From an uncultured Collinsella sp. (GTDB lineage: Bacteria > Actinomycetota > Coriobacteriia > Coriobacteriales > Coriobacteriaceae), in assembly GCA_902490445.1 (NCBI GenBank), contig CABUDZ010000011.1:1-34008 (forward strand): a stretch of 34,008 nt of DNA, read 5' to 3'. How positions within the stretch are numbered: position 1 is the stretch's first letter; every line of letters begins with the position of its first letter. Both the position numbers and the translations under genes were made by a program. Positions 14,550 through 23,553 of the stretch are shown in pieces. Below the pieces are notes generated by a model, which saw only the letters and a program-made list of their open reading frames with translations, did not search any database and was not told the origin of the DNA.

Positions 14550-15928
14550 GCACGTCCATCCCGCGCTTCATGGTCGCTGCGCCCTCGAGCGGGAGCGGCA
14601 AGACGGTCGTAACGTGCGCGCTCCTGCGCGCGCTCGCGAGCCGCGGCATTGCATGCGCGGCCTTCAAATGCGGCCCCGACTACATTGACCCGCTCTTTCA
14701 TCGCCGCGTCGTGGGTGCGCGCTCGGGCAATTTAGACGGCTTCTTCACCGACGCCCCGACACTGCGCGCCCTGCTCGCACGCGGCGCCGCGGGCGCGGAT
14801 GTCGCGGTGCTCGAGGGGGTTATGGGCTTCTACGACGGCATGGCGCCCGGCGTGGCCGACGCGAGCAGCTACCAGGTTGCGCGCGACACGGAAACGCCGG
14901 TCGTTTTAGTGGTGAACGGGCGCGGGGCGTCTTTATCGCTCGCCGCTGTAATCCGCGGCATCGCCGAGTTCCTGCCTTGTGCGAACGTGCGCGGCGTCGT
15001 GCTGAACAAGACGAGCGCCGCTGCCTGCGCCTACGCGGCGCCTGCGATCGAGAAGCACACGGGCGTCGCGGTTTTGGGGAATATCCCCGCCGACGAGGCG
15101 TTCTCTCTCGAAAGCCGGCATCTGGGGCTTGTGACCGCCGACGAGGTCGAGCAGCTCTCCGCGCGCATCGACAAGATGGCCGAGCTGGTGGAAAAGAGCA
15201 TCGACGTCGACCGCTTGCTCGAAATAGCGGCGACGGCACCCGATATCCGCGAGGAACCTTACCGGTTGGAGCCGATCGCGGGAGCGCGGCCCATCGTCGC
15301 CGTCGCGCGTGACGAGGCGTTCTCGTTCTATTACGAGGAGAATCTGCGCGCGCTCGAGGACCTGGGTTGCGAGCTGGCCTTTTTCAGCCCCCTGTGTGAT
15401 AGCGAGTTGCCCCGGGGGACAAGCGCCCTCTATCTGGGGGGCGGCTACCCGGAGCTCCATGCGCGGCAGCTCTCCGAGAACGTGTCGATGCGCGAGGCGG
15501 TGCGGCGCGCGGTGGAATCCGGCATGCCGACGGTCGCCGAATGCGGTGGGTTTCTGTACCTGCAGCGCGAAATCGCCGTTAGCGAGGGGTGGCGCTGGCC
15601 TGTTGCGGGCGCCCTTGAGGGCGCAAGCGAGAACGGGGGAAGGCTGTCCCATTTCGGGTACGTGGAGCTCACTTCCCAACGCGACGGGCTCTACGGGCCG
15701 CGCGGCACACGCATCCGCGCGCACGAGTTCCACTACTGGCAGTCCACCTGCCCGGGCGGCGACTTTTGGGCGCAGAAGCCCCGGCGCGACAAGGGCTGGC
15801 CGTGCATGACGACCACCCCGTCCCTGGTGGCGGGCTTCCCGCATGTGTACTATCCTGCGAACCCCGACGTTGCGCGCGCGTTCGCGTCTGCCGCAGCGTC
15901 GTTCGCAGAGAGGAGGCGGCATGGCTGA
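14546..15928 (+). CDS. cbiA: Cobyrinate a,c-diamide synthase CbiA
   Basis: A 460-residue ATP- and glutamine-dependent amidase that amidates the a and c side chains of cobyrinate. The N-terminal P-loop domain reads VAAPSSGSGKTVVTCALLRAL and is followed by FKCGPDYIDPLFH, both typical. The C-terminal class I glutaminase-like domain carries the nucleophile Cys in PTVAECGGFLYLQ and a His near HEFHYWQS. Length is normal. The start is GTG at 14546 with GGAGAAGG upstream. It is coupled to cbiET (GTGA) and its last 8 bases overlap the start of cobT. Confidence 0.95.
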   Translation: MSTSIPRFMVAAPSSGSGKTVVTCALLRALASRGIACAAFKCGPDYIDPLFHRRVVGARSGNLDGFFTDAPTLRALLARGAAGADVAVLEGVMGFYDGMAPGVADASSYQVARDTETPVVLVVNGRGASLSLAAVIRGIAEFLPCANVRGVVLNKTSAAACAYAAPAIEKHTGVAVLGNIPADEAFSLESRHLGLVTADEVEQLSARIDKMAELVEKSIDVDRLLEIAATAPDIREEPYRLEPIAGARPIVAVARDEAFSFYYEENLRALEDLGCELAFFSPLCDSELPRGTSALYLGGGYPELHARQLSENVSMREAVRRAVESGMPTVAECGGFLYLQREIAVSEGWRWPVAGALEGASENGGRLSHFGYVELTSQRDGLYGPRGTRIRAHEFHYWQSTCPGGDFWAQKPRRDKGWPCMTTTPSLVAGFPHVYYPANPDVARAFASAAASFAERRRHG

Positions 15929-17063
15929 AGCAACCGAAACCGCGCTTGCCTGCATCCGCGAGGAAGTCGAGCGCGCGTTCTCGTCGGCGCCGGGCGCCGT
16001 GCTCGAAGCCGCGCTTTCCCGGATCGCGCCCGCAGACGAGTGCGCCCGTGCCGCCGCGTACGCCGCGTGGGACTCCATCGCGCACCCCTTGGGGGGATTG
16101 GGCGACTTTGAAGACGCCGTCGCGTGTATCGCCGCAGCTCAGGGGAGCGCCGAGGTGGCCGAGTTTCCCCGTGCGCTCGCGGTATTCTTCTCCGACAACG
16201 GGGTCGTTGCCGAAGGCGTGTCGCAAAGCGGGCAAGATGTGACGCGAGCCGTCGCGCGCAACATGTGCGAGGGGGCCGCGAGCGCCTGCCGCATGGCGGC
16301 GTTCGCGGGTGCCGAGGTCGTGCCCGTCGACGTGGGTATGGCCCGGGGCATAGAAGACGCGCGCATGGTGCGCGCGAACGTGCGGCGGGGGAGCGGCAAC
16401 ATCGCTCACGGCTCCGCTATGTCTCGCGATGGGGCCGTGCGCGCGATCGAGGTCGGAATCGCCGTCGCGTGCGGGCTTGCCCGCGCCGGCGTGCGCCTTC
16501 TCGCCGCGGGCGAGATGGGCATCGGCAACACGACCACCTCGGCGGCGGTGGCCGCAGTGCTCATCCGGGCGGACGCGCGGAGCCTTGTCGGGCGCGGCGC
16601 GGGGCTCTCGGACGCCTCGTTCGCGCGCAAGCGCGACGTGGTCGAGCGCGCTATCGACGCGAACTCGCCCGATCCCGCCGACCCGATCGACGTGCTCTCG
16701 AAGGTGGGCGGCTTCGACATCGCTGCGATGTGCGGCTTCTACCTGGGGGCCGCGGTCTCGAAGGCGCCGGCGCTCCTCGACGGGGTCATATCCTGCACGG
16801 CGGCCCTGTGCGCGGCGCGCCTGTGCCCCAACGCCTTGGGCTACCTCGTGGGCACCCACGCATCAAGCGAACCCGCAAGCCGGGAGCTCCTTCGCGAGCT
16901 CGGCATAAAGGCGCCCCTCGACGCAGGCATGCACTTGGGCGAGGGCGCGGGCGCCATGGCGTATCTCCCCCTTCTGGATTCGGCGCTGCGCGTGTACCGG
17001 GATGGGAAGACGTTCACGGCGACTGGCATGGCTGCTTACGAGCATTTCGAGGCCGGGAAATGA
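15921..17063 (+). CDS. cobT: Nicotinate-nucleotide--dimethylbenzimidazole phosphoribosyltransferase CobT
   Basis: A 380-residue enzyme that activates the lower-ligand base to alpha-ribazole 5'-phosphate (or an analogue) from nicotinate mononucleotide. Motifs: FFSDNGVVAEGVSQSGQDVTRAVARNM, AAGEMGIGNTTTSAAVAAVL, FDIAAMCGFYLGAA, and the catalytic Glu within HLGEGAGA near the C-terminus. It is slightly longer than the usual ~350 residues, with the extra part at the N-terminus. The ATG at 15921 has a full AGGAGG at 15911-15916. No genes for anaerobic dimethylbenzimidazole synthesis are in the window, so the base it uses cannot be read from context. ATGA overlap with cobU. Confidence 0.94.
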   Translation: MAEATETALACIREEVERAFSSAPGAVLEAALSRIAPADECARAAAYAAWDSIAHPLGGLGDFEDAVACIAAAQGSAEVAEFPRALAVFFSDNGVVAEGVSQSGQDVTRAVARNMCEGAASACRMAAFAGAEVVPVDVGMARGIEDARMVRANVRRGSGNIAHGSAMSRDGAVRAIEVGIAVACGLARAGVRLLAAGEMGIGNTTTSAAVAAVLIRADARSLVGRGAGLSDASFARKRDVVERAIDANSPDPADPIDVLSKVGGFDIAAMCGFYLGAAVSKAPALLDGVISCTAALCAARLCPNALGYLVGTHASSEPASRELLRELGIKAPLDAGMHLGEGAGAMAYLPLLDSALRVYRDGKTFTATGMAAYEHFEAGK

Positions 17064-17608
17064 CGGTGACGCTCGTCATCGGCGCCGCCGCGAGCGGCAA
17101 GAGCGCCTACGCCGAGTCCCTGTGCCTCGGGCACGACGGCCCTCGCGTGTACCTGGCAACGATGGAGCCCTTCGGGGAAGATGGCGCCCGCCGCATCGCG
17201 CGCCATCGGGCGCTGCGCGAAGGCAAAGGGTTTTCCACCCTCGAGTGCTCGCGTGACGTGGGCGCCGCAGCGCCCGGGCTTCCGCGCGGCTGCACACTTC
17301 TTTTGGAGGACGTGGGCAACCTGGTTGCGAACGAGCTCTTCGCGGAAGGCGGCTTGTCCCCGCGTGACCCCGACGCTGCGGCGCGCGAGGTACTCAGAGG
17401 CATCGAACGGCTCGCTCAGGCCGCTGCGTATACGGTGGTGGTCACCGTCGACGTGTTCGCCGATGGGATGCGCTACGATGAGGGGACCGAGGCATGGAGG
17501 CGCGCGCTCGCGCGCGTGAACGCGGGCGTGGCGGCGCTGGCCGACCATGCAGTCGAAGTGGTATGCGGGATTCCCGTGTGGATGAAAGGCGAAGGACCTA
17601 CAAGGTGA
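17060..17608 (+). CDS. cobU: Adenosylcobinamide kinase/guanylyltransferase CobU
   Basis: A 182-residue enzyme that phosphorylates adenosylcobinamide and transfers GMP to it. The P-loop VIGAAASGKSAYAESL is at the N-terminus, followed by YLATMEP and RIARHRALREGKGFSTLE, the region where GMP is attached in CobU (RHR segment). LLLEDVGNLVANELF and the C-terminal VVCGIPVWMKG complete the fold. The usual NEVG-type motif appears altered to TVDVFADG, a variant I associate with anaerobe-type CobU. Coupled to both neighbours by ATGA and GTGA overlaps. A second, shorter CobU-like domain lies two genes downstream, fused to CobC. Confidence 0.92.
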   Translation: MTVTLVIGAAASGKSAYAESLCLGHDGPRVYLATMEPFGEDGARRIARHRALREGKGFSTLECSRDVGAAAPGLPRGCTLLLEDVGNLVANELFAEGGLSPRDPDAAAREVLRGIERLAQAAAYTVVVTVDVFADGMRYDEGTEAWRRALARVNAGVAALADHAVEVVCGIPVWMKGEGPTR

Positions 17609-18372
17609 AGATAGCAGAGGCAATCGGCGCGGCGTTCGGAACGTTCTCGCGCATCCCCGTCCCGAAATCGGCCTGGACCGATTTCGGGTCAACCCATGCA
17701 CTTGCCGCGTTTCCCCTGGTGGGCCTTGCGGAAGGCTTCCTCATGACGGCGTGGGGGCACGTGGCGAACCTGCTCGGCGTGCCCGCGACCATCGTCGCGG
17801 CCGTGCTCGCGGCGCTGCCTGTGGCGGTGACGGGAGGCATCCACCTAGACGGGCTCTGCGACACCTCCGATGCGCTTGCAAGTTGGGCCCCGCGCGAGCG
17901 AAAGCTCGAGATCATGCACGATCCGCGGGCGGGCGCCTTCGGGGTCATCGGTGTTGTTGTGTACCTTATTCTGCAGTTTTCCCTGTTCACCGCGCTGCCG
18001 CTTACGGCGGGGGCGTTCCTCGCGCTTCTGTGCTCGCTCGTGTTCTCCCGCGCGCTTTCGGGACTCGCCGTTGAATGCTGGCCTGCCGCGCGGGCGGACG
18101 GCATGGCCGCGGGGCTCTCGCCTGCGAAGAAGCGCGCGGCGATCGTCGTGCCGCTTTGCGCTTTCGCTGCGGCTTCGGCTGCAGGGATGGTCGCGTGCGC
18201 TCAGGCCGTCGGCGCCTTTATGGCGGTGGCGGGGCTTTTGGTGCTCGCGTGGTACCGCCATGTTGCCCTGTCCCGCTTCGGCGGGGTGACGGGGGATTTG
18301 GCCGGATGGTTTCTGCAATGGGCCGAGCTCGCGATGCTTGCCATGCTGGTGGTGGGGGGCATGCTCCTATGA
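17605..18372 (+). CDS. cobS: Adenosylcobinamide-GDP ribazoletransferase (cobalamin synthase) CobS
   Basis: A 255-residue integral membrane protein joining AdoCbi-GDP with alpha-ribazole (phosphate), the last assembly step. It has several hydrophobic helices and the conserved VTGGIHLDGLCDTSDALAS followed by EIMHDPRAGAFGVIGVV. The start is GTG at 17605 with GAAGGA upstream, overlapping the cobU stop (GTGA). A long in-frame extension back to 17494 lies inside cobU and is discarded. The stop shares one base with the next gene (TGATG). Confidence 0.94.
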   Translation: MKIAEAIGAAFGTFSRIPVPKSAWTDFGSTHALAAFPLVGLAEGFLMTAWGHVANLLGVPATIVAAVLAALPVAVTGGIHLDGLCDTSDALASWAPRERKLEIMHDPRAGAFGVIGVVVYLILQFSLFTALPLTAGAFLALLCSLVFSRALSGLAVECWPAARADGMAAGLSPAKKRAAIVVPLCAFAAASAAGMVACAQAVGAFMAVAGLLVLAWYRHVALSRFGGVTGDLAGWFLQWAELAMLAMLVVGGMLL

Positions 18373-19370
18373 TGCTCGTGGTAGGTGGCGCGCATTCGGG
18401 GAAGAGGACCTTCGTACGCGAAAAACTCGGGTTCGCGGCGGACGATTTCGTCGACGCGGCGCAGCTTGCGGAGGGCGGCGTGCCCGCGGCTTTTGCCGGC
18501 CGCGTCGCATACCGTGCTGAGGAACTCGTACGCGCGCTCGACGCTGACCGGGCGCTCGAGCGGCTGATCGGCTTCGACGCAGTGATTCTGCCCTTGGTCG
18601 GCTCGGGGGTCGTCCCCATGAGTGCGGAAGACGCCCAATGGCGCGAGCGCGCGGGGCGCCTGGGATGCGCGCTCGCTGCGCGCGCCGACGTCGTCGTGCG
18701 CATGACGTGCGGGATTCCCCAGGTCATCAAAGGAAACCTTGCCGATGCACCTCGAGGGACGCAGGGCGCGGGTGCGCTTTTGGAAGTCGTCTTCGTGCGC
18801 CATGGTGCCACGGCGGGCACGGAAGACCATCGCTACAGCGGGGCGGGCACCGACGAGCCCCTGTCGAGTGCGGGCGAGCGCGCTTTGCGCGACCTCGCGT
18901 GCGATCGTGACGTGTTCCGTGTTATCACGAGCGGCATGGCCCGCACCGACCAGACGGCGCGCATCCTCTTCCCGAACGCGGAGCTTATGGCGTGCCCCGG
19001 TCTGCGCGAGATGGATTTCGGCGACTTCGAGGGGCGAAGCGCCGCCGAGCTTAAAGAGGATGCGCGCTATCGCGCCTGGGTAGACTCCTGGTGCGAGACG
19101 CGCTGCCCGCATGGCGAGGGCAAGAGCGATTTCACCCGCCGCGTCATCGCGGCGTTTCGGGAGGCGTGCGAATCGGAGCGCGCCCAGGGGAGTGGGCGCG
19201 CCGTCTTCGTCGTTCACGCGGGTACCGTGAAAGCGCTGCTCTCCGAGCTAGCTGTCCCGAAAATGGGATACTTCGACGTGCATACCGAGCCGGGCGGCGC
19301 ATGGGCCGCCACTTGGGATGGGCGCTGCCTTCGCGACGTTCGCCCCGCTTGGGGGGGCGATGCCCGGTGA
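18372..19370 (+). CDS. CobU-like domain fused to CobC-type alpha-ribazole phosphatase
   Basis: A 332-residue two-domain protein. Residues 1-120 form a shortened CobU-like unit: P-loop MLVVGGAHSGKRTF, LVGSGVVPMSAEDAQWRERAGRL and a closing MTCGIPQVIKG. The middle RHR/GMP-attachment part of CobU is missing. Residues ~135-332 form a histidine-phosphatase domain of the CobC type: VFVRHGATAG (phosphate-accepting His), SGMARTDQTARIL, LREMDFGDFEGRS and VVHAGTVKALL (second His). The C-terminal domain should dephosphorylate alpha-ribazole phosphate or adenosylcobalamin phosphate; the role of the N-terminal domain is unclear, since a full CobU is encoded two genes upstream. Short CobU-like paralogues occur alone in clostridia, as far as I recall. 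ATG at 18372, coupled by TGATG on both sides. Confidence 0.88.
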   Translation: MLVVGGAHSGKRTFVREKLGFAADDFVDAAQLAEGGVPAAFAGRVAYRAEELVRALDADRALERLIGFDAVILPLVGSGVVPMSAEDAQWRERAGRLGCALAARADVVVRMTCGIPQVIKGNLADAPRGTQGAGALLEVVFVRHGATAGTEDHRYSGAGTDEPLSSAGERALRDLACDRDVFRVITSGMARTDQTARILFPNAELMACPGLREMDFGDFEGRSAAELKEDARYRAWVDSWCETRCPHGEGKSDFTRRVIAAFREACESERAQGSGRAVFVVHAGTVKALLSELAVPKMGYFDVHTEPGGAWAATWDGRCLRDVRPAWGGDAR

Positions 19371-20344
19371 TGACGATTCTTGCCGTCGCCGCCGGGTTCG
19401 CGGCCGACCTTGCCTTCGGCGACCCGCGCTGGCTTCCCCATCCCGTCGTCGCCATGGGGCGCGCGATCACGTGGGCCGAAGGCCGCCTGCGGGGCGCATT
19501 CCCGCAAACGTCCGCGGGCACGCGCGCCGCAGGGCTTGTGCTCGCCGTGGCGCTTCCGCTTGCGTGTGGGCTTTTGACCTGGGGAATCCTGCATCTTTGC
19601 GGCATGGTTCACTCCGGCCTGCGCTTCGTGGCCGAGGCATGGGCGAGCTATCAGATTCTCGCGGCATGCGAGCTGCGCCGCCAGAGCCTGGCCGTTGCCC
19701 GCGCGTTCTCGAAGGGCGGACTTGTCGCGGCGCGCGAAGCCGTCGGGCTCATCGTGGGACGTGACACGTCTGTTCTCGACGAGCAGGGCGTCGCGCGCGC
19801 CGCCGTGGAAACGGTGGCGGAGAACGCGAGCGACGGTGTCATCGCGCCGCTTTTCTACCTTATGATCGGGGGTGCGCCTTTGGGCATGGCGTACAAGGCG
19901 GTGAACACGCTCGACAGCATGGTGGGCTACAAAAACGAGCGCTACATCGACTTCGGCTGCGCCTCGGCGCGCCTCGACGATGCGGTGAACTGGATTCCCT
20001 CGCGGTTATCGGCCCTGTTCATGATCGCCGTGTGCCCGATCGTCGGGCTCGACGCGCGCGGGGCGGCGCGCATCTGGCGCCGCGACAGGCGTCGCCATGC
20101 GAGCCCGAACGCGGCGCAGACCGAGTCGGCGTGCGCGGGTGCGCTCGGACTGCGCCTGGCAGGACCCGCGGTGTATTTCGGCAAGCTCGTTGAGAAACCG
20201 ACGATAGGCGACGCGTCCCGCGAAATCGAGTGGGGCGACATCGCCCGGGCGACAAGGCTCATGCTCGCCGCGTCCGCATGCGCGCTCGTCGTCTTCGGCG
20301 CCGCGCGCGCGGCGGTCGTGCTCGCCGTGGGGGCGATGGCATGA
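19370..20344 (+). CDS. cbiB: Adenosylcobinamide-phosphate synthase CbiB
   Basis: A 324-residue membrane protein that attaches the aminopropanol phosphate arm to adenosylcobyrate. The N-terminus ADLAFGDPRWLPHPVVAMGRAI is diagnostic. Further family segments are GRDTSVLDEQGVARAAVETVAENASDGVIAPLFYLMIGGAPLGMAYKAVNTLDSMVGYKNERY and the tail GDASREIEWGDIARATRLM. Several hydrophobic helices are present. The ATG at 19370 forms a TGATG overlap with the previous gene; a GTG one codon earlier is possible. Its stop overlaps cobD (ATGA), which makes the aminopropanol phosphate it uses. Confidence 0.95.
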   Translation: MTILAVAAGFAADLAFGDPRWLPHPVVAMGRAITWAEGRLRGAFPQTSAGTRAAGLVLAVALPLACGLLTWGILHLCGMVHSGLRFVAEAWASYQILAACELRRQSLAVARAFSKGGLVAAREAVGLIVGRDTSVLDEQGVARAAVETVAENASDGVIAPLFYLMIGGAPLGMAYKAVNTLDSMVGYKNERYIDFGCASARLDDAVNWIPSRLSALFMIAVCPIVGLDARGAARIWRRDRRRHASPNAAQTESACAGALGLRLAGPAVYFGKLVEKPTIGDASREIEWGDIARATRLMLAASACALVVFGAARAAVVLAVGAMA

Positions 20345-21549
20345 GGAAAGACCACGCCGCGCCCCGGGCTGCCGGGGGAATCCTGCGCGCCCGCACGCAT
20401 GGGGGCAGCGCGCAATCGCTCGGCATCGCTTGCGAAGGGGGTGCCTCCGACCTCATTGACTTCTCGGTGAACGTGAATCCGGCAGGCCCCTCGCCGCGCG
20501 CCGTCGCCGCAGCTTGCAAGGCGCTTTCTCGAATCGACGCCTACCCCGATAGGGAAAGCCTCGCCCTCGTTCGCGCGCTAGCGCGCGACCAGGGCATTCC
20601 CGAAGATACTATTGTCTGCGGCGCGGGCGCGTCCGACATCATCTGGCGGCTCGCCGCGGCGGTGCGCCCGAAACGCATCGTCGTGTGCGCGCCGACGTTC
20701 TCTGAATATGCGGAGGCGGCATCGTACTACGGCGCATGCGTGCAGGAGTTCCCGCTCTCCGAAGCGGACGACTTCGACGTGCCCGCCTCCTTCGCCCGCG
20801 CGATCGAGGGGCCGGGAGACGTGGCGTACCTCTGCAATCCGAACAACCCGACGGGGCGCCTCGTCGACCCCAGCGTGATCGAGGCCGCGGCTTGCCGCTG
20901 CGAGCAGGTGGGCGCGCTGCTCGTCGTGGACGAGTGCTTCCTCGGATTTGCGCCCGACGCCCGCGAAAGGAGCGTGGCCGCACGCGCCGCGTGTTCGCGC
21001 CATGTGGCCGTGCTCTCCGCGTTCACCAAGCTCTACGGAATGGCGGGGTTGCGGTTGGGATATCTGATCAGCGGAAACGCCCAACTCATCGAGGGGATTC
21101 GCCGGGCGGGGCAGGCGTGGCCCGTCTCTTCGGTCGCCGAGGCCGCGGGTATCGCCGCCCTGGAAGACATTGAATACGTCTCGCGCACGCGCGATGTATT
21201 GGCGGGCGAGCGAGCGTGGCTTTCCCACGAGCTCTCCTCGCTCGGGCTTTCCGTCGTGCCGTCGGATGCGAACTTCCTTTTAGTCCGCACGCCGGCGAAA
21301 GACATCCCCGAGCGCCTGTATAATCAGGGGGTTTTGGTCCGCACGTGCGACTCGTTTTCGGTACTGTCCCGTTTCTGGTGCCGCGTCGCGGTGCGCACGC
21401 GCAAGGAGAACGCCCGGCTTGCGATGGCGTTCGGCCGCGCGCTTCGGGCGGAAGGTGCACCGGGCGAAGGCGAACCCGACGAACGGGGCGGCGCTATGGC
21501 GGGCGCGGATGGCCGAGGCTTGGCGAAGGAGGTCGATACCCGTGGGTAG
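20341..21549 (+). CDS. cobD: L-threonine-O-3-phosphate decarboxylase CobD (class I/II PLP enzyme)
   Basis: A 402-residue PLP-dependent protein related to histidinol-phosphate aminotransferase. Seen: IDFSVNVNPAGPSP, CGAGASDIIWRLA, YLCNPNNPTGRL, VVDECFLGF and the PLP-lysine segment AFTKLYGMAGLRLGYLI. In cobalamin operons this family makes (R)-1-amino-2-propanol phosphate from threonine phosphate for CbiB, encoded just upstream with an ATGA overlap. A histidinol-phosphate aminotransferase role is possible on sequence alone but unlikely here. The last 30 or so residues are Gly/Glu-rich and outside the fold. No threonine kinase (PduX) gene is seen in the window. Confidence 0.9.
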   Translation: MRKDHAAPRAAGGILRARTHGGSAQSLGIACEGGASDLIDFSVNVNPAGPSPRAVAAACKALSRIDAYPDRESLALVRALARDQGIPEDTIVCGAGASDIIWRLAAAVRPKRIVVCAPTFSEYAEAASYYGACVQEFPLSEADDFDVPASFARAIEGPGDVAYLCNPNNPTGRLVDPSVIEAAACRCEQVGALLVVDECFLGFAPDARERSVAARAACSRHVAVLSAFTKLYGMAGLRLGYLISGNAQLIEGIRRAGQAWPVSSVAEAAGIAALEDIEYVSRTRDVLAGERAWLSHELSSLGLSVVPSDANFLLVRTPAKDIPERLYNQGVLVRTCDSFSVLSRFWCRVAVRTRKENARLAMAFGRALRAEGAPGEGEPDERGGAMAGADGRGLAKEVDTRG

Positions 21550-23041
21550 GGCCAAGCCCATCATGATCCAGGGCACCATGTCGAACGCGGGGAAGAGCCT
21601 GCTTGCGGCGGGGCTGTGCCGCGTGCTTTCGCAGGACGGCCTTCGCGTGACTCCCTTCAAGAGCCAGAACATGGCACTCAACAGCGGTGTCACGGCCGAC
21701 GGGCTCGAGATGGGGCGCGCCCAGATCATGCAGGCCGAGGCGTGCGGCATCGCGCCCGACGTGCGCATGAACCCCATCCTGCTCAAGCCTGAAAGCGGCC
21801 ACCGAAGCCAGCTCATCGTGGCCGGTAAGGCGCAGGGAGCCTTCGCTGCGAGGGACTACTTCGCGCGAAAGAAGGCGCTCATGCCGCAGATTTTGGAGGC
21901 GTTCGATTCGCTCGCGGAGGAAAACGACGTCATCGTCATCGAGGGCGCCGGCAGCCCCGCCGAAATCAACCTTGCCGAAAACGACATCGTCAACATGGGG
22001 CTCGCGCGCGCCGTGTCCTCCCCCGTGCTGCTCGCGGGCGACATCGACCCAGGCGGGGTGTTTGCCCAGCTCTACGGCACGGTCGCGCTCCTTGCGCCCG
22101 AGGACCGCGCGCTTTTGCGGGGGCTTGTGGTGAACAAGTTCCGCGGCGATGTGGAAATCCTGCGCCCGGGTTTGGCCCCGCTCGAGAAGATGTGCGGGGT
22201 TCCCGTCGTGGGGGTCGTGCCGTATCTTACGCTCGACCTGGACGACGAGGACTCGCTCGCGCCGCGCCTATCTGCCCGCGAGGCGCGCGGCGTCATCGAC
22301 GTCGCCGTCGTGCGTCTTCCGCATCTGTCGAACTTCACCGACTTCGACCCGCTTTCGCGCGTGCCCGGCGTGGGCGTGCGCTACGTTTCCTCGACGACCG
22401 ATCTGGGCCGACCCGACCTGGTGGTGCTTCCCGGCTCGAAGACTACGCTCGACGACGCGCGCTGGCTTGCGGCTAGCGGCATCGGGGCCTGTGTACGCGC
22501 GCTTTCGGGCGCGGGCACACCGGTGCTCGGCATATGCGGAGGCTACCAGCTTTTGGGAGACGAGCTTTCCGACCCGCACGGCAGGGAAGGCGCCGGCACC
22601 GCGCGCGGGCTCGGGCTCATCCCTGCAAGTACGGTGTTCAAGGAGGAAAAGCGCCTCGCCCAGTCGGAGCTGCGCATCACGGGCGCCCAAGGCGCGTTCT
22701 CGGTGTGGAACGGCATGACGGCGCGCGGGTACGAGATTCACGACGGCGAAACGACCGTCTCCTGCGCTCCTGCGGGCACAATTGGCGGCAAACCAGAAGG
22801 CGCGGCCTGCGGAAACGTGTTCGGAACCTATCTCCACGGCCTGTTCGACGAACCGGGGGTGGCGCTCGCCCTCGCGCGCTCGCTCGCGCGCATGCGCGGC
22901 CTGCCCGAGAGCGTCGTGGGTGCTGCGGGCGCGGCGTCCGCGGCCGATCACCGTGCGCGCGAGTTTGACCGCCTGGCCGACGTCGTGCGCGGGGCGCTCG
23001 ACATGGAGTATGTCTACCGCATTATCGAGGAGGGCGTATGA
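21542..23041 (+). CDS. cbiP: Cobyric acid synthase CbiP (CobQ)
   Basis: A 499-residue glutamine-dependent amidotransferase that amidates side chains b, d, e and g. The N-terminal P-loop domain is IMIQGTMSNAGKSLLAAGLCRVL, followed by PFKSQNMALNSGVTADGLEMGRAQ. The C-terminal glutaminase-type domain has Cys in VLGICGGYQLLGD and His in YLHGLFDEPG. The start is GTG at 21542 with AAGGAGG nine bases upstream; the in-frame ATG at 21563 would remove the first seven residues before the P-loop strand. It overlaps cobD by 8 bases and the next gene by 4 (ATGA). Confidence 0.95.
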   Translation: MGRAKPIMIQGTMSNAGKSLLAAGLCRVLSQDGLRVTPFKSQNMALNSGVTADGLEMGRAQIMQAEACGIAPDVRMNPILLKPESGHRSQLIVAGKAQGAFAARDYFARKKALMPQILEAFDSLAEENDVIVIEGAGSPAEINLAENDIVNMGLARAVSSPVLLAGDIDPGGVFAQLYGTVALLAPEDRALLRGLVVNKFRGDVEILRPGLAPLEKMCGVPVVGVVPYLTLDLDDEDSLAPRLSAREARGVIDVAVVRLPHLSNFTDFDPLSRVPGVGVRYVSSTTDLGRPDLVVLPGSKTTLDDARWLAASGIGACVRALSGAGTPVLGICGGYQLLGDELSDPHGREGAGTARGLGLIPASTVFKEEKRLAQSELRITGAQGAFSVWNGMTARGYEIHDGETTVSCAPAGTIGGKPEGAACGNVFGTYLHGLFDEPGVALALARSLARMRGLPESVVGAAGAASAADHRAREFDRLADVVRGALDMEYVYRIIEEGV

Positions 23042-23553
23042 TCCACGTGTATCATGGCGACGGCAAAGGCAAGACCACGGCGGCGATGGGCCTCGCCCTT
23101 CGCATGCTCGCTGCAGGCCGCCGCGTCGTCGTCGTGCAGTTCCTGAAAGACGGCAAAAGCGGGGAGGTGCGCCTGCTCGCCGAGCATTTCGGCGTGCCCG
23201 TGTTCGCGGGGAAGGCGTCGGACAAGTTTACCTGGTCGATGACGTCGGAAGAACTTGCCGCGACGTGCGAGCTGCACGATGGGAACCTCGCTTCCGCGCT
23301 CGTCGAGCTCGAGGGCGCGCAAGAGGGACTGCTCGTGCTCGACGAGGCGCTCGACGCGCTTTCGAAGGGGCTTGTCGACGAGGCGCTCGTGGACCGCGCG
23401 CTCGATATGTCCGCGCGCGGCGTCGAAGTAGCGCTCACCGGGCGCGCGCCTTCCCGCAAGATCGTGGAGAAGGCCGACTACATAACCGAGATGCGGTGCG
23501 AGAAACATCCCTACGAGCAGGGGATATGTGCAAGGGAAGGAGTGGAGTACTAG
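23038..23553 (+). CDS. cobO: Corrinoid adenosyltransferase (CobO/BtuR/CobA family)
   Basis: A 171-residue enzyme transferring the adenosyl group from ATP to the cobalt of corrinoids. The N-terminus HVYHGDGKGKTTAAMGLALRML contains the family P-loop, followed by VVVVQFLKDGKSGEV, LLVLDEALDAL and LTGRAPSRKIVEKADYITEMRCEKHPYEQGI. This is the CobO/BtuR type, not the PduO or EutT type. Length is normal. ATGA overlap with cbiP; cbiC starts on the base after its stop. Confidence 0.94.
   Translation: MIHVYHGDGKGKTTAAMGLALRMLAAGRRVVVVQFLKDGKSGEVRLLAEHFGVPVFAGKASDKFTWSMTSEELAATCELHDGNLASALVELEGAQEGLLVLDEALDALSKGLVDEALVDRALDMSARGVEVALTGRAPSRKIVEKADYITEMRCEKHPYEQGICAREGVEY

Noticed and set aside
14933..16859. 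Long minus-strand open frames opposite cbiA and cobT
   Set aside because: Codon-bias shadows of well-identified genes with overlapping start/stop signals on the plus strand.
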